Assembly (NCBI RefSeq): GCF_027270735.1
Contig: NZ_JAPWIJ010000019.1
Span: 1-49,806 of the forward strand
Source of the DNA: Rhodococcus ruber
GTDB lineage: Bacteria > Actinomycetota > Actinomycetes > Mycobacteriales > Mycobacteriaceae
DNA length: 49,806 nucleotides
Reading direction: 5' to 3'
Shown one piece after another: positions 27,145-34,504 of this stretch (the first letter of the stretch is position 1; every line of letters starts with the position of its first letter). The notes under the pieces are model-generated. The model did not search any database. It was not told the origin of the DNA and saw only the letters and a list, made by a program, of their open reading frames with translations. A program made the position numbers and the translations under genes.

Positions 27145-28693
27145 GACCCGTTGTCGTTCCACACATGGCGAGCGCATCGGCGGCTGTCGACACGAACGGA
27201 ATGCCTGATGTTCCGTCGACCCGAATTCTCGACGGCAGCAGCCCGTCGGAGTGTGCCGGTTCTTCCATCGTCTTCCAGCCGGTGGCCCGCCTGAGAATTC
27301 CGCCGACCAGAGTGTCCGCCGCATGACGGTTTCCGCTGCGGACGGTGATCGGCGCGGTATCGAGCTCGACTCGGGCGAACCGTAATGCTGCATCCACGGC
27401 TTCGGTGGTCTGCGCCGCTGACGATCGACCGCGTGGACCGGTGCTCAAGCCGTGCCCGGGTAGATCGAGGACCACCACGTCGACGCCTCCCGCAGCGATG
27501 TCCGAGGCCAACGGGGTGAGGTATCGCGCGTGCGTACCTGCGTCTGCGACGAGCACCACCGATTGCTCGGATTCGACGGACGCTCGATGGATCTCGGCGT
27601 GCACGCTGCCGTGGCCGGTATCGAGCTGACGATGTTCCACCTGCAGTGCGGCAACATCCGCCCGGCTCAGTGCAACAGCCTCCGATGCCGGGCGTAGCGC
27701 CGCTTCACAAGCCAGGCCGCGTGCCAGGGCGTCGCCGCGGCGAAGTAGCGACTTGCCTTGCAGCAGAATCATCACCGCGGCGCTCTCGTGTGCGGTGAGT
27801 GTCGGTGCCCAGCCGGTGGCGCGGCCCAGAGCCGAGGAATCGACTATGGGTTCGCCCGGTGTGACCCACTGGCCGGAGAAGGGTGTGAGCCCCAGACGGA
27901 ACGCCACGTTCGCAACATGCGTTGCAGCTTTCTGCGGAACGTCGAACATCAACTGGCCCTGCATCGCAGCGAGTTCGCGCACACCGACCCAGTCCACTGG
28001 ACCCAGGTTGTACGGACCGACGAGGTCGGTCTTGGCCGCGCGGTGGAAGGCGTCGGCCATGTCGTCTTGGTACAGGAATTGATACGACGCCCGATCCGCC
28101 TCCGGGAATGCACCGATCGGCCCGGTGAACTGGTCGATCCCGTCGTTGGCGAAGTCGGGTCCGACGATGTACGTGCACCGCAACATCGAGATGGTCATCT
28201 CGCCGGGGTGCCTACGGAGCCACCACTCAGCATAGTGTTCCACCTCGGCCTTGTCGTAGAAGTAATAACGATCGGGATCACCTGCAGGATAACTGTTCTC
28301 GGTGAGTGGCTCCGGAGCTATGTCGGCACCGTATGCGTTGATGCTCGACGCAATGACCACTCGCGCCGCGCCCGCTCGATATGCCGAATCGACGACGTTG
28401 CGTGAGCCGCGGAGGTTGATGTCGTGGGTTTCGGCCTTGTCTTTGAGCTCCTCGACCACGAACGCCAAGTGCAGCACGACGTCGCATCCAGCGAACGTCT
28501 CCTCGAGGTCGGGAGAGCGAATGTCGGAGCGCAGCGAGGTGAACTTCGGGTGCGTGATTCGGGCTGGGCGACGGGCTATCCCGATGACCTCGTCCACCTC
28601 GGGATCCTCGAACAGCCTCGGAAGTATGGCGGCCGCGAAGTCACTGGTGGCTCCGGTGACCGCGATACGCAATCCGCGGGCGTCCTCACTCAT
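27128..28693 (-). CDS. Extended short-chain dehydrogenase fused to a degenerate alpha/beta-hydrolase domain
   Basis: A 521-residue protein. Residues 1-330 form an NAD(P)-dependent epimerase/dehydratase-like extended SDR: an atypical glycine loop GATSDFAAA, VIASSINAYG (Ser), and the YxxxK pair in YYFYDKAEVE. From about 400 a second domain has strand VVLVADAG and LDLPGHGLSTGPRG, typical of lysophospholipase-like alpha/beta hydrolases. Where GxSxG should be it reads TVRSGNRHA, and the chain ends soon after with no convincing Asp or His. So the ketoreductase is probably active and the hydrolase part probably not catalytic. ATG at 28693 overlaps the oxoamine synthase stop by 4 nt, pointing to stepwise use of its keto product. 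Confidence 0.85.
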   Translation of the reverse strand: MSEDARGLRIAVTGATSDFAAAILPRLFEDPEVDEVIGIARRPARITHPKFTSLRSDIRSPDLEETFAGCDVVLHLAFVVEELKDKAETHDINLRGSRNVVDSAYRAGAARVVIASSINAYGADIAPEPLTENSYPAGDPDRYYFYDKAEVEHYAEWWLRRHPGEMTISMLRCTYIVGPDFANDGIDQFTGPIGAFPEADRASYQFLYQDDMADAFHRAAKTDLVGPYNLGPVDWVGVRELAAMQGQLMFDVPQKAATHVANVAFRLGLTPFSGQWVTPGEPIVDSSALGRATGWAPTLTAHESAAVMILLQGKSLLRRGDALARGLACEAALRPASEAVALSRADVAALQVEHRQLDTGHGSVHAEIHRASVESEQSVVLVADAGTHARYLTPLASDIAAGGVDVVVLDLPGHGLSTGPRGRSSAAQTTEAVDAALRFARVELDTAPITVRSGNRHAADTLVGGILRRATGWKTMEEPAHSDGLLPSRIRVDGTSGIPFVSTAADALAMCGTTTGLSAAR

Positions 28694-29919
28694 TCGGGCA
28701 GTCCTGCCACGGCCTCGATGATGTGCTCCGTGGCGGTCGACAGCTGCTGTTCGGTGTGTGTTGCCATCACGCACAGGCGAAGTATCGCACCGGACTTCGG
28801 CACGGCGGGATGCAAGGCGGCACTGGTGAAGATGCCACGGTCGTAGAGGTTCTTCCACAGGCTCATGGCCACGAGGTCGTCGCCGATGTGCAGTGAGACG
28901 ATGGGGGCGGCCGTATCTCCGTGTGGGGTCGCGGAGCGGCCTGCCACGTCGAGCCCAGCCGATTGCAATCCGCCGCGCAGGATCTCGGCGTTCTCCAGTA
29001 CGCGCCGAGCCCGATCCTTACCCTCATCGCTACGGATCAGGCGGACCGAAGCCAACGCGGCACCCACCGCAGCAGGCACGCCGGAGGTCGTGAACAGGAA
29101 GGCGCGGGCCTTGACCCGGAGGGTGTCGATCAAGTCACTCGATCCGGTGACGAACCCACCGGTGGAGCTGGGGCTCTTCGACAGCGATGCCATCGTGACG
29201 TCGACGTCCTTGGTGATACCGAACAGCTCGGCGGCTCCGGTGAGCTCGGGCCCGTAGATACCGAGGCTGTGGGCTTCGTCGACCATCAGCGCCGCGTGAT
29301 AGCGGATACACAGCTCGGAGACCGCGTCGAGCGGTGCAAGATCGCCCTCCATGGAATACAGGCCGTCGACGATGACCAGCACGGCACCGTCGTCGACGAC
29401 GGGCTGCTGGAGCTTGGCTTCGAGGTCGGCCATGTCGTTGTGCTTGAACTTGACCACCGACGCGCCCGAAAGAGCGCTACCGTCGCGGATGGATGCGTGT
29501 GCCGCCGAATCGACGATCACCGTGTCACCGGGGCCGACGATCGCGCTGATCGTTCCGAGATTCGTTTGATAACCGGTGGTGAAGACGAGTGCGTCGTCGG
29601 TTCCGTGCCACTGGGCGATCTCGTGTTCGAGTTCGAGGTGGAGGTCCAAAGTGCCGTTGAGCAAACGACTTCCGGTGACAGCGCTGCCGAACGTGTCGAG
29701 TGCGTGCTGGGCACCCTCGACAACCTTCGGATGGTCGGCAATACCGAGGTAGTTGTTGGACCCGAGCATGATCTTGTCTCGGCCCTCGACGCGAACGACC
29801 GGCGCGACGGCCGATTCCATCTTACGGAAGTAGGGGACCACATCGGCTTCTCGAACAGCGCGCAGCAAGTCCACGCGCTCGTCTCCGCCGAGTCGTTTCA
29901 TCAATCTGTTGACAACCAT
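28690..29919 (-). CDS. Alpha-oxoamine synthase family PLP enzyme
   Basis: A 409-residue fold-type I PLP enzyme. SNNYLGIADHPKV, DSAAHASI (His141 stacks on PLP), VDEAHSLG (Asp214, His217) and the lysine segment SLSKSPSSTGGF (Lys248) are diagnostic of the family of 8-amino-7-oxononanoate synthase, aminoketobutyrate ligase, serine palmitoyltransferase and the CqsA autoinducer synthase. These condense an amino acid with an acyl thioester, losing CO2. No biotin genes are nearby, so a biotin role is unlikely. Coupling to a ketoreductase resembles bacterial sphingoid-base or CAI-1-type pathways. Donor substrates are unknown. The 375-nt divergent promoter region upstream is AT-rich. Confidence 0.9.
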   Translation of the reverse strand: MVVNRLMKRLGGDERVDLLRAVREADVVPYFRKMESAVAPVVRVEGRDKIMLGSNNYLGIADHPKVVEGAQHALDTFGSAVTGSRLLNGTLDLHLELEHEIAQWHGTDDALVFTTGYQTNLGTISAIVGPGDTVIVDSAAHASIRDGSALSGASVVKFKHNDMADLEAKLQQPVVDDGAVLVIVDGLYSMEGDLAPLDAVSELCIRYHAALMVDEAHSLGIYGPELTGAAELFGITKDVDVTMASLSKSPSSTGGFVTGSSDLIDTLRVKARAFLFTTSGVPAAVGAALASVRLIRSDEGKDRARRVLENAEILRGGLQSAGLDVAGRSATPHGDTAAPIVSLHIGDDLVAMSLWKNLYDRGIFTSAALHPAVPKSGAILRLCVMATHTEQQLSTATEHIIEAVAGLPE

Positions 29920-30294
29920 CGTGTACCAGAACTCCTCACAGAGTTGTTTGTGGATTGCCGCGAATTCTTGAGTTCATTCGGAGCGGGCGGCAAATGCGAT
30001 TGGTATTCGGCGGAAGAATATTCGATGCTCGAAAGAACGCACTCGCAGCGGAAATCGGTTGGTAAATCAGTCCGAAAAAATGATTTGGGTACTTTTTGCA
30101 GTTAAAATTTTACGATATCTTTAGTTTATTTGCGCAGGTCGGGGGGTATTTTGGTGGCCAGCGCGAATTCACCCGCTCTACCGCTGTGTATGTAAATATT
30201 CGACCGCTTTGTCGCGATCAAGTGATGGTACAAACGGTCGTCGCTGCAATCAATTAGTGGCACACAATCAATTAGTGACACAAGGAGATGAACT
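29920..30294. promoter_or_regulatory. AT-rich divergent intergenic region
   Basis: This 375-nt gene-free stretch between the oxoamine synthase and the flavoprotein contains A/T runs unlike anything else in the window. By hand count 30061-30120 is 18 G/C of 60 (30%). It should hold both promoters; no clear -35/-10 pair stands out among the many AT blocks. Such tracts are typical targets of the xenogeneic silencer Lsr2 in actinobacteria. It also contains the tandem repeats at 30247-30282. Confidence 0.7.
30247..30282 (+). repeat. Two tandem 18-bp direct repeats (17/18 identical)
   Basis: CAATCAATTAGTGGCACA is followed immediately by CAATCAATTAGTGACACA; only one position differs. The second copy runs into the AAGGAG ribosome site of the flavoprotein gene. 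A tandem site here could bind a regulator on DNA or act in the mRNA leader. Confidence 0.9.
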
Positions 30295-31413
30295 GTGACT
30301 GGATTAATGGTGCGCGAACGAGAAACGCTCGAGAAGTACATGCCTGGTTTGCTGAACTATTTGGATGCCACCCCGCTGGACCGACTCGAGTCGCGCGATT
30401 CGGACGCGATCGACAAGTTTCGGGAATTCGGCGGTACCGGTCTGGTGGTGCCGGGCGAACTGGGCGGTCTCGGTGCTCCGGCCATCGACGCGGTCCGGGC
30501 GCAGAGGGTCATAGGGTCTCGCTCGCCCTCTCTCGGCGCTGGAACCACGATGCACCATCTCTCACTTGCCTCCCTGACGGAGTTCGCGCGCGGTGCCACC
30601 GAGGACGACCGAGCGTTGATCAAGGGATTGGTCGAACAGAAGGCGATCGTCGCGTCCGGATTCTCCGAGGGAGTCACCGGTGGGAGTGTGTTCATACCGA
30701 CGATGACGGCCGTGAAGAAGGGCGATAGCTACATCGTCAACGGAAGCAAGAAGCCGTGCAGTCTGGCGCGGTCGATGGATCTGCTGACCTGCAGTGTCGA
30801 GATCGACTCCGGTGACCGCGCCGTCGCTCTGATTCCGGCCAGCCTTCCGGGTATGAGCGTGAAGCCGTTCTGGACCACCGACATTCTGGCCGGCGCACAA
30901 AGCGAAGAAGTCCTGCTCGAAGACGTCGAAGTGCCCGCGAGCCTGGTCCTGCCCAACAAGGACGACGATCCCGATGGCGTGCACGAGATGACCGGTTACC
31001 TCTGGTTCGGCATGTTGATCTCCGCCAACTACATCGGCGCCGCGACTTCGCTGCTCGAGCGGATGATCGAGCAGGACAAGGGCGACTACGAGGGCTACGT
31101 TCGGGCGGCGGCCGAACTCGAGGCATCCATGGCAGCTATCGAGAACGTGGCCCGCGCCTTCGACGAAGGTGAACGCGGACAGGACATTTCGGTGAAGTTG
31201 TTGTTCAACCGCATTGCGATACGTGACGCACTGGTCCGCAGTAGTTCGGCTGCCATCGAATCGCTCGGCGGGATCGGCTTCATCAAATCACCCGAGATCG
31301 CTTACGTTGCAGCGGCATTGCACGCCTTCGCATTTCACCCGCCGTCGCGACGATCCATCTCGGAGACCCTGGCCCGTTTCCATGCAGGTGAGGATTTCGC
31401 CTTCGTCAAGTAG
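30295..31413 (+). CDS. Acyl-CoA-dehydrogenase-like flavoprotein, atypical active site
   Basis: A 372-residue protein with the acyl-CoA dehydrogenase fold. It has a helical N-terminus, a beta domain with IVASGFSEGVTGGS and YIVNGSKKPCSLA (FAD and substrate side), and a C-terminal bundle with SLGGIGFIKSPEIAYV. The loop that normally carries the catalytic Glu (consensus EGT) reads HPPSRRS, so the general base appears absent. Such proteins include N-hydroxylases and other non-dehydrogenase flavoenzymes. GTG 30295 has AAGGAG 7 nt upstream. Divergent from the oxoamine synthase, it probably acts in the same pathway, on the acyl thioester or on the amino product. Confidence 0.85.
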   Translation: MTGLMVRERETLEKYMPGLLNYLDATPLDRLESRDSDAIDKFREFGGTGLVVPGELGGLGAPAIDAVRAQRVIGSRSPSLGAGTTMHHLSLASLTEFARGATEDDRALIKGLVEQKAIVASGFSEGVTGGSVFIPTMTAVKKGDSYIVNGSKKPCSLARSMDLLTCSVEIDSGDRAVALIPASLPGMSVKPFWTTDILAGAQSEEVLLEDVEVPASLVLPNKDDDPDGVHEMTGYLWFGMLISANYIGAATSLLERMIEQDKGDYEGYVRAAAELEASMAAIENVARAFDEGERGQDISVKLLFNRIAIRDALVRSSSAAIESLGGIGFIKSPEIAYVAAALHAFAFHPPSRRSISETLARFHAGEDFAFVK

Positions 31414-31416
31414 TGG

Positions 31417-32019
31417 TCAGTCTTCGTTGCGTTCTTCGTCGGCCAGTTTGTCCTCGCCTCGGTTGCGGAAGAACTTGAACCCGGGGATGCCGATCACCGC
31501 GCGTCGGACATCTTTGGTGACTCCGAGCAACTCGTGAATCTCGGGGGACACCGTGTCGAGGGTAGCGAGGATTGGGAGCAGAGCTTCCATGTGATCGAGG
31601 AGGCCGGGTAGCTGGTCCACCATAGCGATGGCGGCGTCGACTTCTTCGTCGGACAGGTTGTCGATGAACTTCCGCGCCATGGGCTCGGCCTGCTTGGCGA
31701 TCGGATCGAACAGTTCGATCAGCTCGAGCGCAGTGTGCGAGGCGACCGATGCCGATGCGACGACCTCGTCGGCGGCACCGGTCGTCCGCTGCACGCTGGC
31801 GACGACCGCGTCGGCCGAGTCGATCACTCGGTCGATACGTGTCATCAATGTCTCTATGTGGTTCATCAGCGCTTCGATTCGGCCGGGCAGGGTAAGCGCG
31901 AATTCGGTCGTGGTGATCATCCAGCTCACACCGACCCGCGCCACCGCGACTCCGCGCCGGAGCACCGTCTCGGTACCGAGTGGATCGGGGAGCACCACGC
32001 CTGCCAACACCAGAGCCAT
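31417..32019 (-). CDS. Helical coiled-coil hypothetical protein
   Basis: About 200 residues with a hydrophobic N-terminus (MALVLAGVVLPD) and then long heptad-like helices, including RIEALMNHIETLMTRIDRVI, a middle with SASVASHTALELIELFDPIA, and an acidic/basic tail KLADEERNED. I cannot name the family; similar actinobacterial proteins exist under uninformative names. The fragment VLRRGVAVARVGVSWM could be an amphipathic membrane-associating helix. The frame extends further upstream across the divergent SDR gene, which is not credible; ATG 31920 is a second option. It converges on the flavoprotein gene with a 3-nt gap. Confidence 0.7.
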   Translation of the reverse strand: MALVLAGVVLPDPLGTETVLRRGVAVARVGVSWMITTTEFALTLPGRIEALMNHIETLMTRIDRVIDSADAVVASVQRTTGAADEVVASASVASHTALELIELFDPIAKQAEPMARKFIDNLSDEEVDAAIAMVDQLPGLLDHMEALLPILATLDTVSPEIHELLGVTKDVRRAVIGIPGFKFFRNRGEDKLADEERNED

Positions 32020-32061
32020 AGGAGCGACAATGCCACACCGACACCACGCCCCGAGTGCCGT

Positions 32062-32067
32062 TAGCCT
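32062..32067 (+). promoter_or_regulatory. Leaderless -10 box of SDR gene
   Basis: TAGCCT lies 6 nt before the ATG at 32074. Confidence 0.5.
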
Positions 32068-32073
32068 CGTAGC

Positions 32074-33258
32074 ATGAGAGCCCTCGTCACCGGCGCCAGC
32101 GGATACATCGGGTCGCGGCTGGTGGCAGCTCTGCTGGCCGACGATGCCGACGTCGTAGTCGGTTCTCGCACGCCGAGCAACCTGAGAACGTTCGATTTCC
32201 ACGACTCCGTCACTGCGGTATCGCTGGATGTCACCGATCAGCAATCGTGTGCCGATGCGTTCGCCGAAGCCGGCGACATCGATGTGGCGTACTACCTGGT
32301 GCACGCCATCGGTGAGTCCGACTACCGTGCGCAGGATCGACGGTCCGCCGAGCAGTTCGCCGCGGCTGCGGCCCGGGCGGGTGTGCAGCGGATCGTCTAT
32401 CTGGGGGGCTTCGTACCCGACGACGACCATCTCTCCGAGCATCTCGCGAGTCGTGCGGACGTAGGGGAAGCGTTGACAGTCGACGGCGTCGAGTTGGTCT
32501 GGCTTCGTGCCGCCATCGTCATGGGTGCCGGTTCGACGTCGTACGAGATGTTGCGGTACCTCGCCGACCGCTTGCCGGTGCTACCACTGCCGAGCTGGCT
32601 CGCCGAGCCCGTGCAGCCGATCGCCGTCGACGACGTGCTGCACTATCTGGTGGCGTCCGCCGACGCCGAGACCGTGCCGGCGGGCTCGTACGACATCGGT
32701 GGGCCGGACGTGGTGCCTTACCGCGATCTGGTGTTCGCGTACGTCGAGGCTGCCGGTCTTCAACGGGTCGGGGTCCCGGTGCCGTTCGTGCCTACCTCCC
32801 TCGCAGGCAAAGTGATAGGCCGGATCATCCCTGTTCCGGCCGGGCTCGCCGAGGATCTGGTGGGGTCGCTGCACAACACGATGACGACGTCGGAGAGCCG
32901 GATACGTGAACTCGTTCCCGACCCTCCACATGGTCTGACCACCATCGCAGACGCCATGGCCCGTAGTGTGCGGGGCATGGTGGGTGAGCCTCCCGGTGTG
33001 TGCGCGCTGAAGGATCCGCTTCGGCTGGCCAACACGGATGCGGCGTGGAGCGGCGGCGATGCCCTCGGCGTCCGGCGTCGCGGTGTGGCAGTGTCCTCGG
33101 ACCGCACCTGGGGCTTGATCGAGGCCCTCGGCGGGCGGCGACTGCTGTCCTCGAAGCCTGTGGCGGCAGCGGTGCGTACCAACCTGGACGTGGTGGCCGG
33201 TGTGAACCGACGCGTGACATCGGCCGTGCGTCGCTTGACCGATACCGAGGAGGCGTGA
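32074..33258 (+). CDS. NAD(P)H-binding atypical SDR
   Basis: A 394-residue protein with the N-terminal nucleotide loop VTGASGYIGSRL and the segment VAYYLVHAIGESDY, characteristic of NmrA/YbjT-type atypical SDRs. The usual YxxxK pair is not evident; a conserved VYLGGFVPDD replaces the Ser-containing strand. It may reduce or merely sense NAD(P)H, and its substrate is unknown. A C-terminal stretch of about 100 residues (after FAYVEAAGL) is beyond the core fold. The ATG is supported by a leaderless promoter, and the stop shares one base with the ATG of the CPBP protease. Confidence 0.83.
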   Translation: MRALVTGASGYIGSRLVAALLADDADVVVGSRTPSNLRTFDFHDSVTAVSLDVTDQQSCADAFAEAGDIDVAYYLVHAIGESDYRAQDRRSAEQFAAAAARAGVQRIVYLGGFVPDDDHLSEHLASRADVGEALTVDGVELVWLRAAIVMGAGSTSYEMLRYLADRLPVLPLPSWLAEPVQPIAVDDVLHYLVASADAETVPAGSYDIGGPDVVPYRDLVFAYVEAAGLQRVGVPVPFVPTSLAGKVIGRIIPVPAGLAEDLVGSLHNTMTTSESRIRELVPDPPHGLTTIADAMARSVRGMVGEPPGVCALKDPLRLANTDAAWSGGDALGVRRRGVAVSSDRTWGLIEALGGRRLLSSKPVAAAVRTNLDVVAGVNRRVTSAVRRLTDTEEA

Positions 33259-33968
33259 TGGGAACGTGGTCGACGACCGCGCTGAACGTGATGAAGTCCG
33301 CGCTGGTCGATCCCGTGGAGCGCGATCACCGAGAATCCGACGCGGCATTCCGCAAGCGCCGGATCATCGTCATGATCACCTTGGTGATCGGCGCCACAGT
33401 GCTCTACTTCTCGCTCAAGGTCGAGCCCGGCGACCCGTCGTTCTACGCACTGACGCTGGTACTCGCTGCGGTATGGACGGTGGGCGGACTGCTCTCGGGC
33501 CCCCTGCATCTGGGACGCATCGTGGTCGGCGGTTCGATCCGTAGGCCGATCGTCACACCCATTCTGATCGGTCTCGCCGTGGGTGGTGTGTTCATGCTCG
33601 GCGGTCTGGTCGTACGGCAGATTCCGCCGCTGGCCGACTTCACCGAGAACGTGCTCGCGCACGCCAGAGTGGGCTCGCTGGTACTGATCGTCTTCATCGC
33701 GCTGCTCAACGGCGTGGCCGAGGAAATTTTCTTCCGTGGGGCGCTGTACTCGGCGATCGGCGTGAAGAACCCGGTGATCATCTCTACCGTCGTGTACGCG
33801 ATCGCCACTCTCGCGTCCGGCAATCCGATGCTCGGCTTCGCCGCCGTGCTGCTGGGGTACGTGATGGGTCTTCAGCGGCGTGCCTCTGGAGGGATCCTGG
33901 CACCGATACTCACTCACGTCAGTTGGTCGGCGGTCATGGTGCTCGCTCTTCCGCCGTTGTTCGTGTGA
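33258..33968 (+). CDS. CPBP-family intramembrane metalloprotease
   Basis: A 236-residue multi-pass membrane protein (about six segments). It has the ABI/CAAX-protease-like motif AEEIFFRG (Glu-Glu-x-x-x-Arg) and a later His in THVSWSAV, as required for metal and catalysis in the CPBP (Rce1-like) family. Its substrates are unknown; bacterial members act in bacteriocin self-immunity or membrane-protein processing. The ATG overlaps the TGA of the preceding SDR by one base (TGATG), so the two are co-translated. The long upstream frame is inside the SDR gene and is not used. Confidence 0.9.
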   Translation: MGTWSTTALNVMKSALVDPVERDHRESDAAFRKRRIIVMITLVIGATVLYFSLKVEPGDPSFYALTLVLAAVWTVGGLLSGPLHLGRIVVGGSIRRPIVTPILIGLAVGGVFMLGGLVVRQIPPLADFTENVLAHARVGSLVLIVFIALLNGVAEEIFFRGALYSAIGVKNPVIISTVVYAIATLASGNPMLGFAAVLLGYVMGLQRRASGGILAPILTHVSWSAVMVLALPPLFV

Positions 33969-34053
33969 CCGCCGATGTTCGATCGGAAAGAGGCGTAAAC
34001 ACCGATTCGCTCGGCAGAAACGGTCCTGCGTGCTAATTCCTTCCGGAACTGGG

Positions 34054-34059
34054 CTACAT
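34054..34059 (+). promoter_or_regulatory. Leaderless -10 box of Lrp-type regulator
   Basis: TACATT occurs 7 nt before the GTG at 34067. Confidence 0.5.
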
Positions 34060-34066
34060 TGCGCAG

Positions 34067-34504
34067 GTGAGTGAAAATCTCGATCGCGTCGATCGCTTGA
34101 TCATCGACGAGCTTGTGTCCGACGGCCGCGCCACGTTGGCGACGCTGGCGGAGAAGGCTTCCTTGTCGGTCTCGGCCGTGCAATCCAGAGTCCGACGGCT
34201 GGAGTCACGGCGCGTGATCCGTGGCTACACCGCCCAGGTGGATCCGGAAGCCCTCGGACGGCCGTTGTCGGCCTTCGTGGCAATCACTCCCATCGACCCG
34301 GCCCAACCCGACGACGCTCCCGCCAGACTGAAGCACCTCTCGGCCATCGAATCGTGCCATTCGGTTGCCGGCGAGGAAAGCTACGTACTGTTGGTGCGAG
34401 TCGAATCGCCTCGTGCACTCGAACGCCTACTGCAGGAAATCAGGGCCACCGCCAACGTGCAGACACGCAGCACCATCATTTTGCAGACGTTCTACGACCG
34501 CTGA
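34067..34504 (+). CDS. Lrp/AsnC-family transcriptional regulator
   Basis: A 145-residue regulator. Residues 1-60 form the winged helix-turn-helix (LAEKASLSVSAVQSRVRRLE), followed by the RAM ligand-binding domain with the strand DAPARLKHLSAIESCHSVAG and a last strand TRSTIILQTF. It starts at GTG. Lrp proteins respond to amino acids. This one is adjacent to xanthine dehydrogenase, but on the opposite strand and overlapping its end, so control of purine catabolism is possible but not shown. The C-terminal 29 nt of the two genes overlap tail to tail. Confidence 0.9.
   Translation: MSENLDRVDRLIIDELVSDGRATLATLAEKASLSVSAVQSRVRRLESRRVIRGYTAQVDPEALGRPLSAFVAITPIDPAQPDDAPARLKHLSAIESCHSVAGEESYVLLVRVESPRALERLLQEIRATANVQTRSTIILQTFYDR

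Noticed and set aside
30126..30341. 71-residue minus-strand frame in the AT-rich region
   Set aside because: It starts inside the flavoprotein gene, has no ribosome site and no family resemblance.
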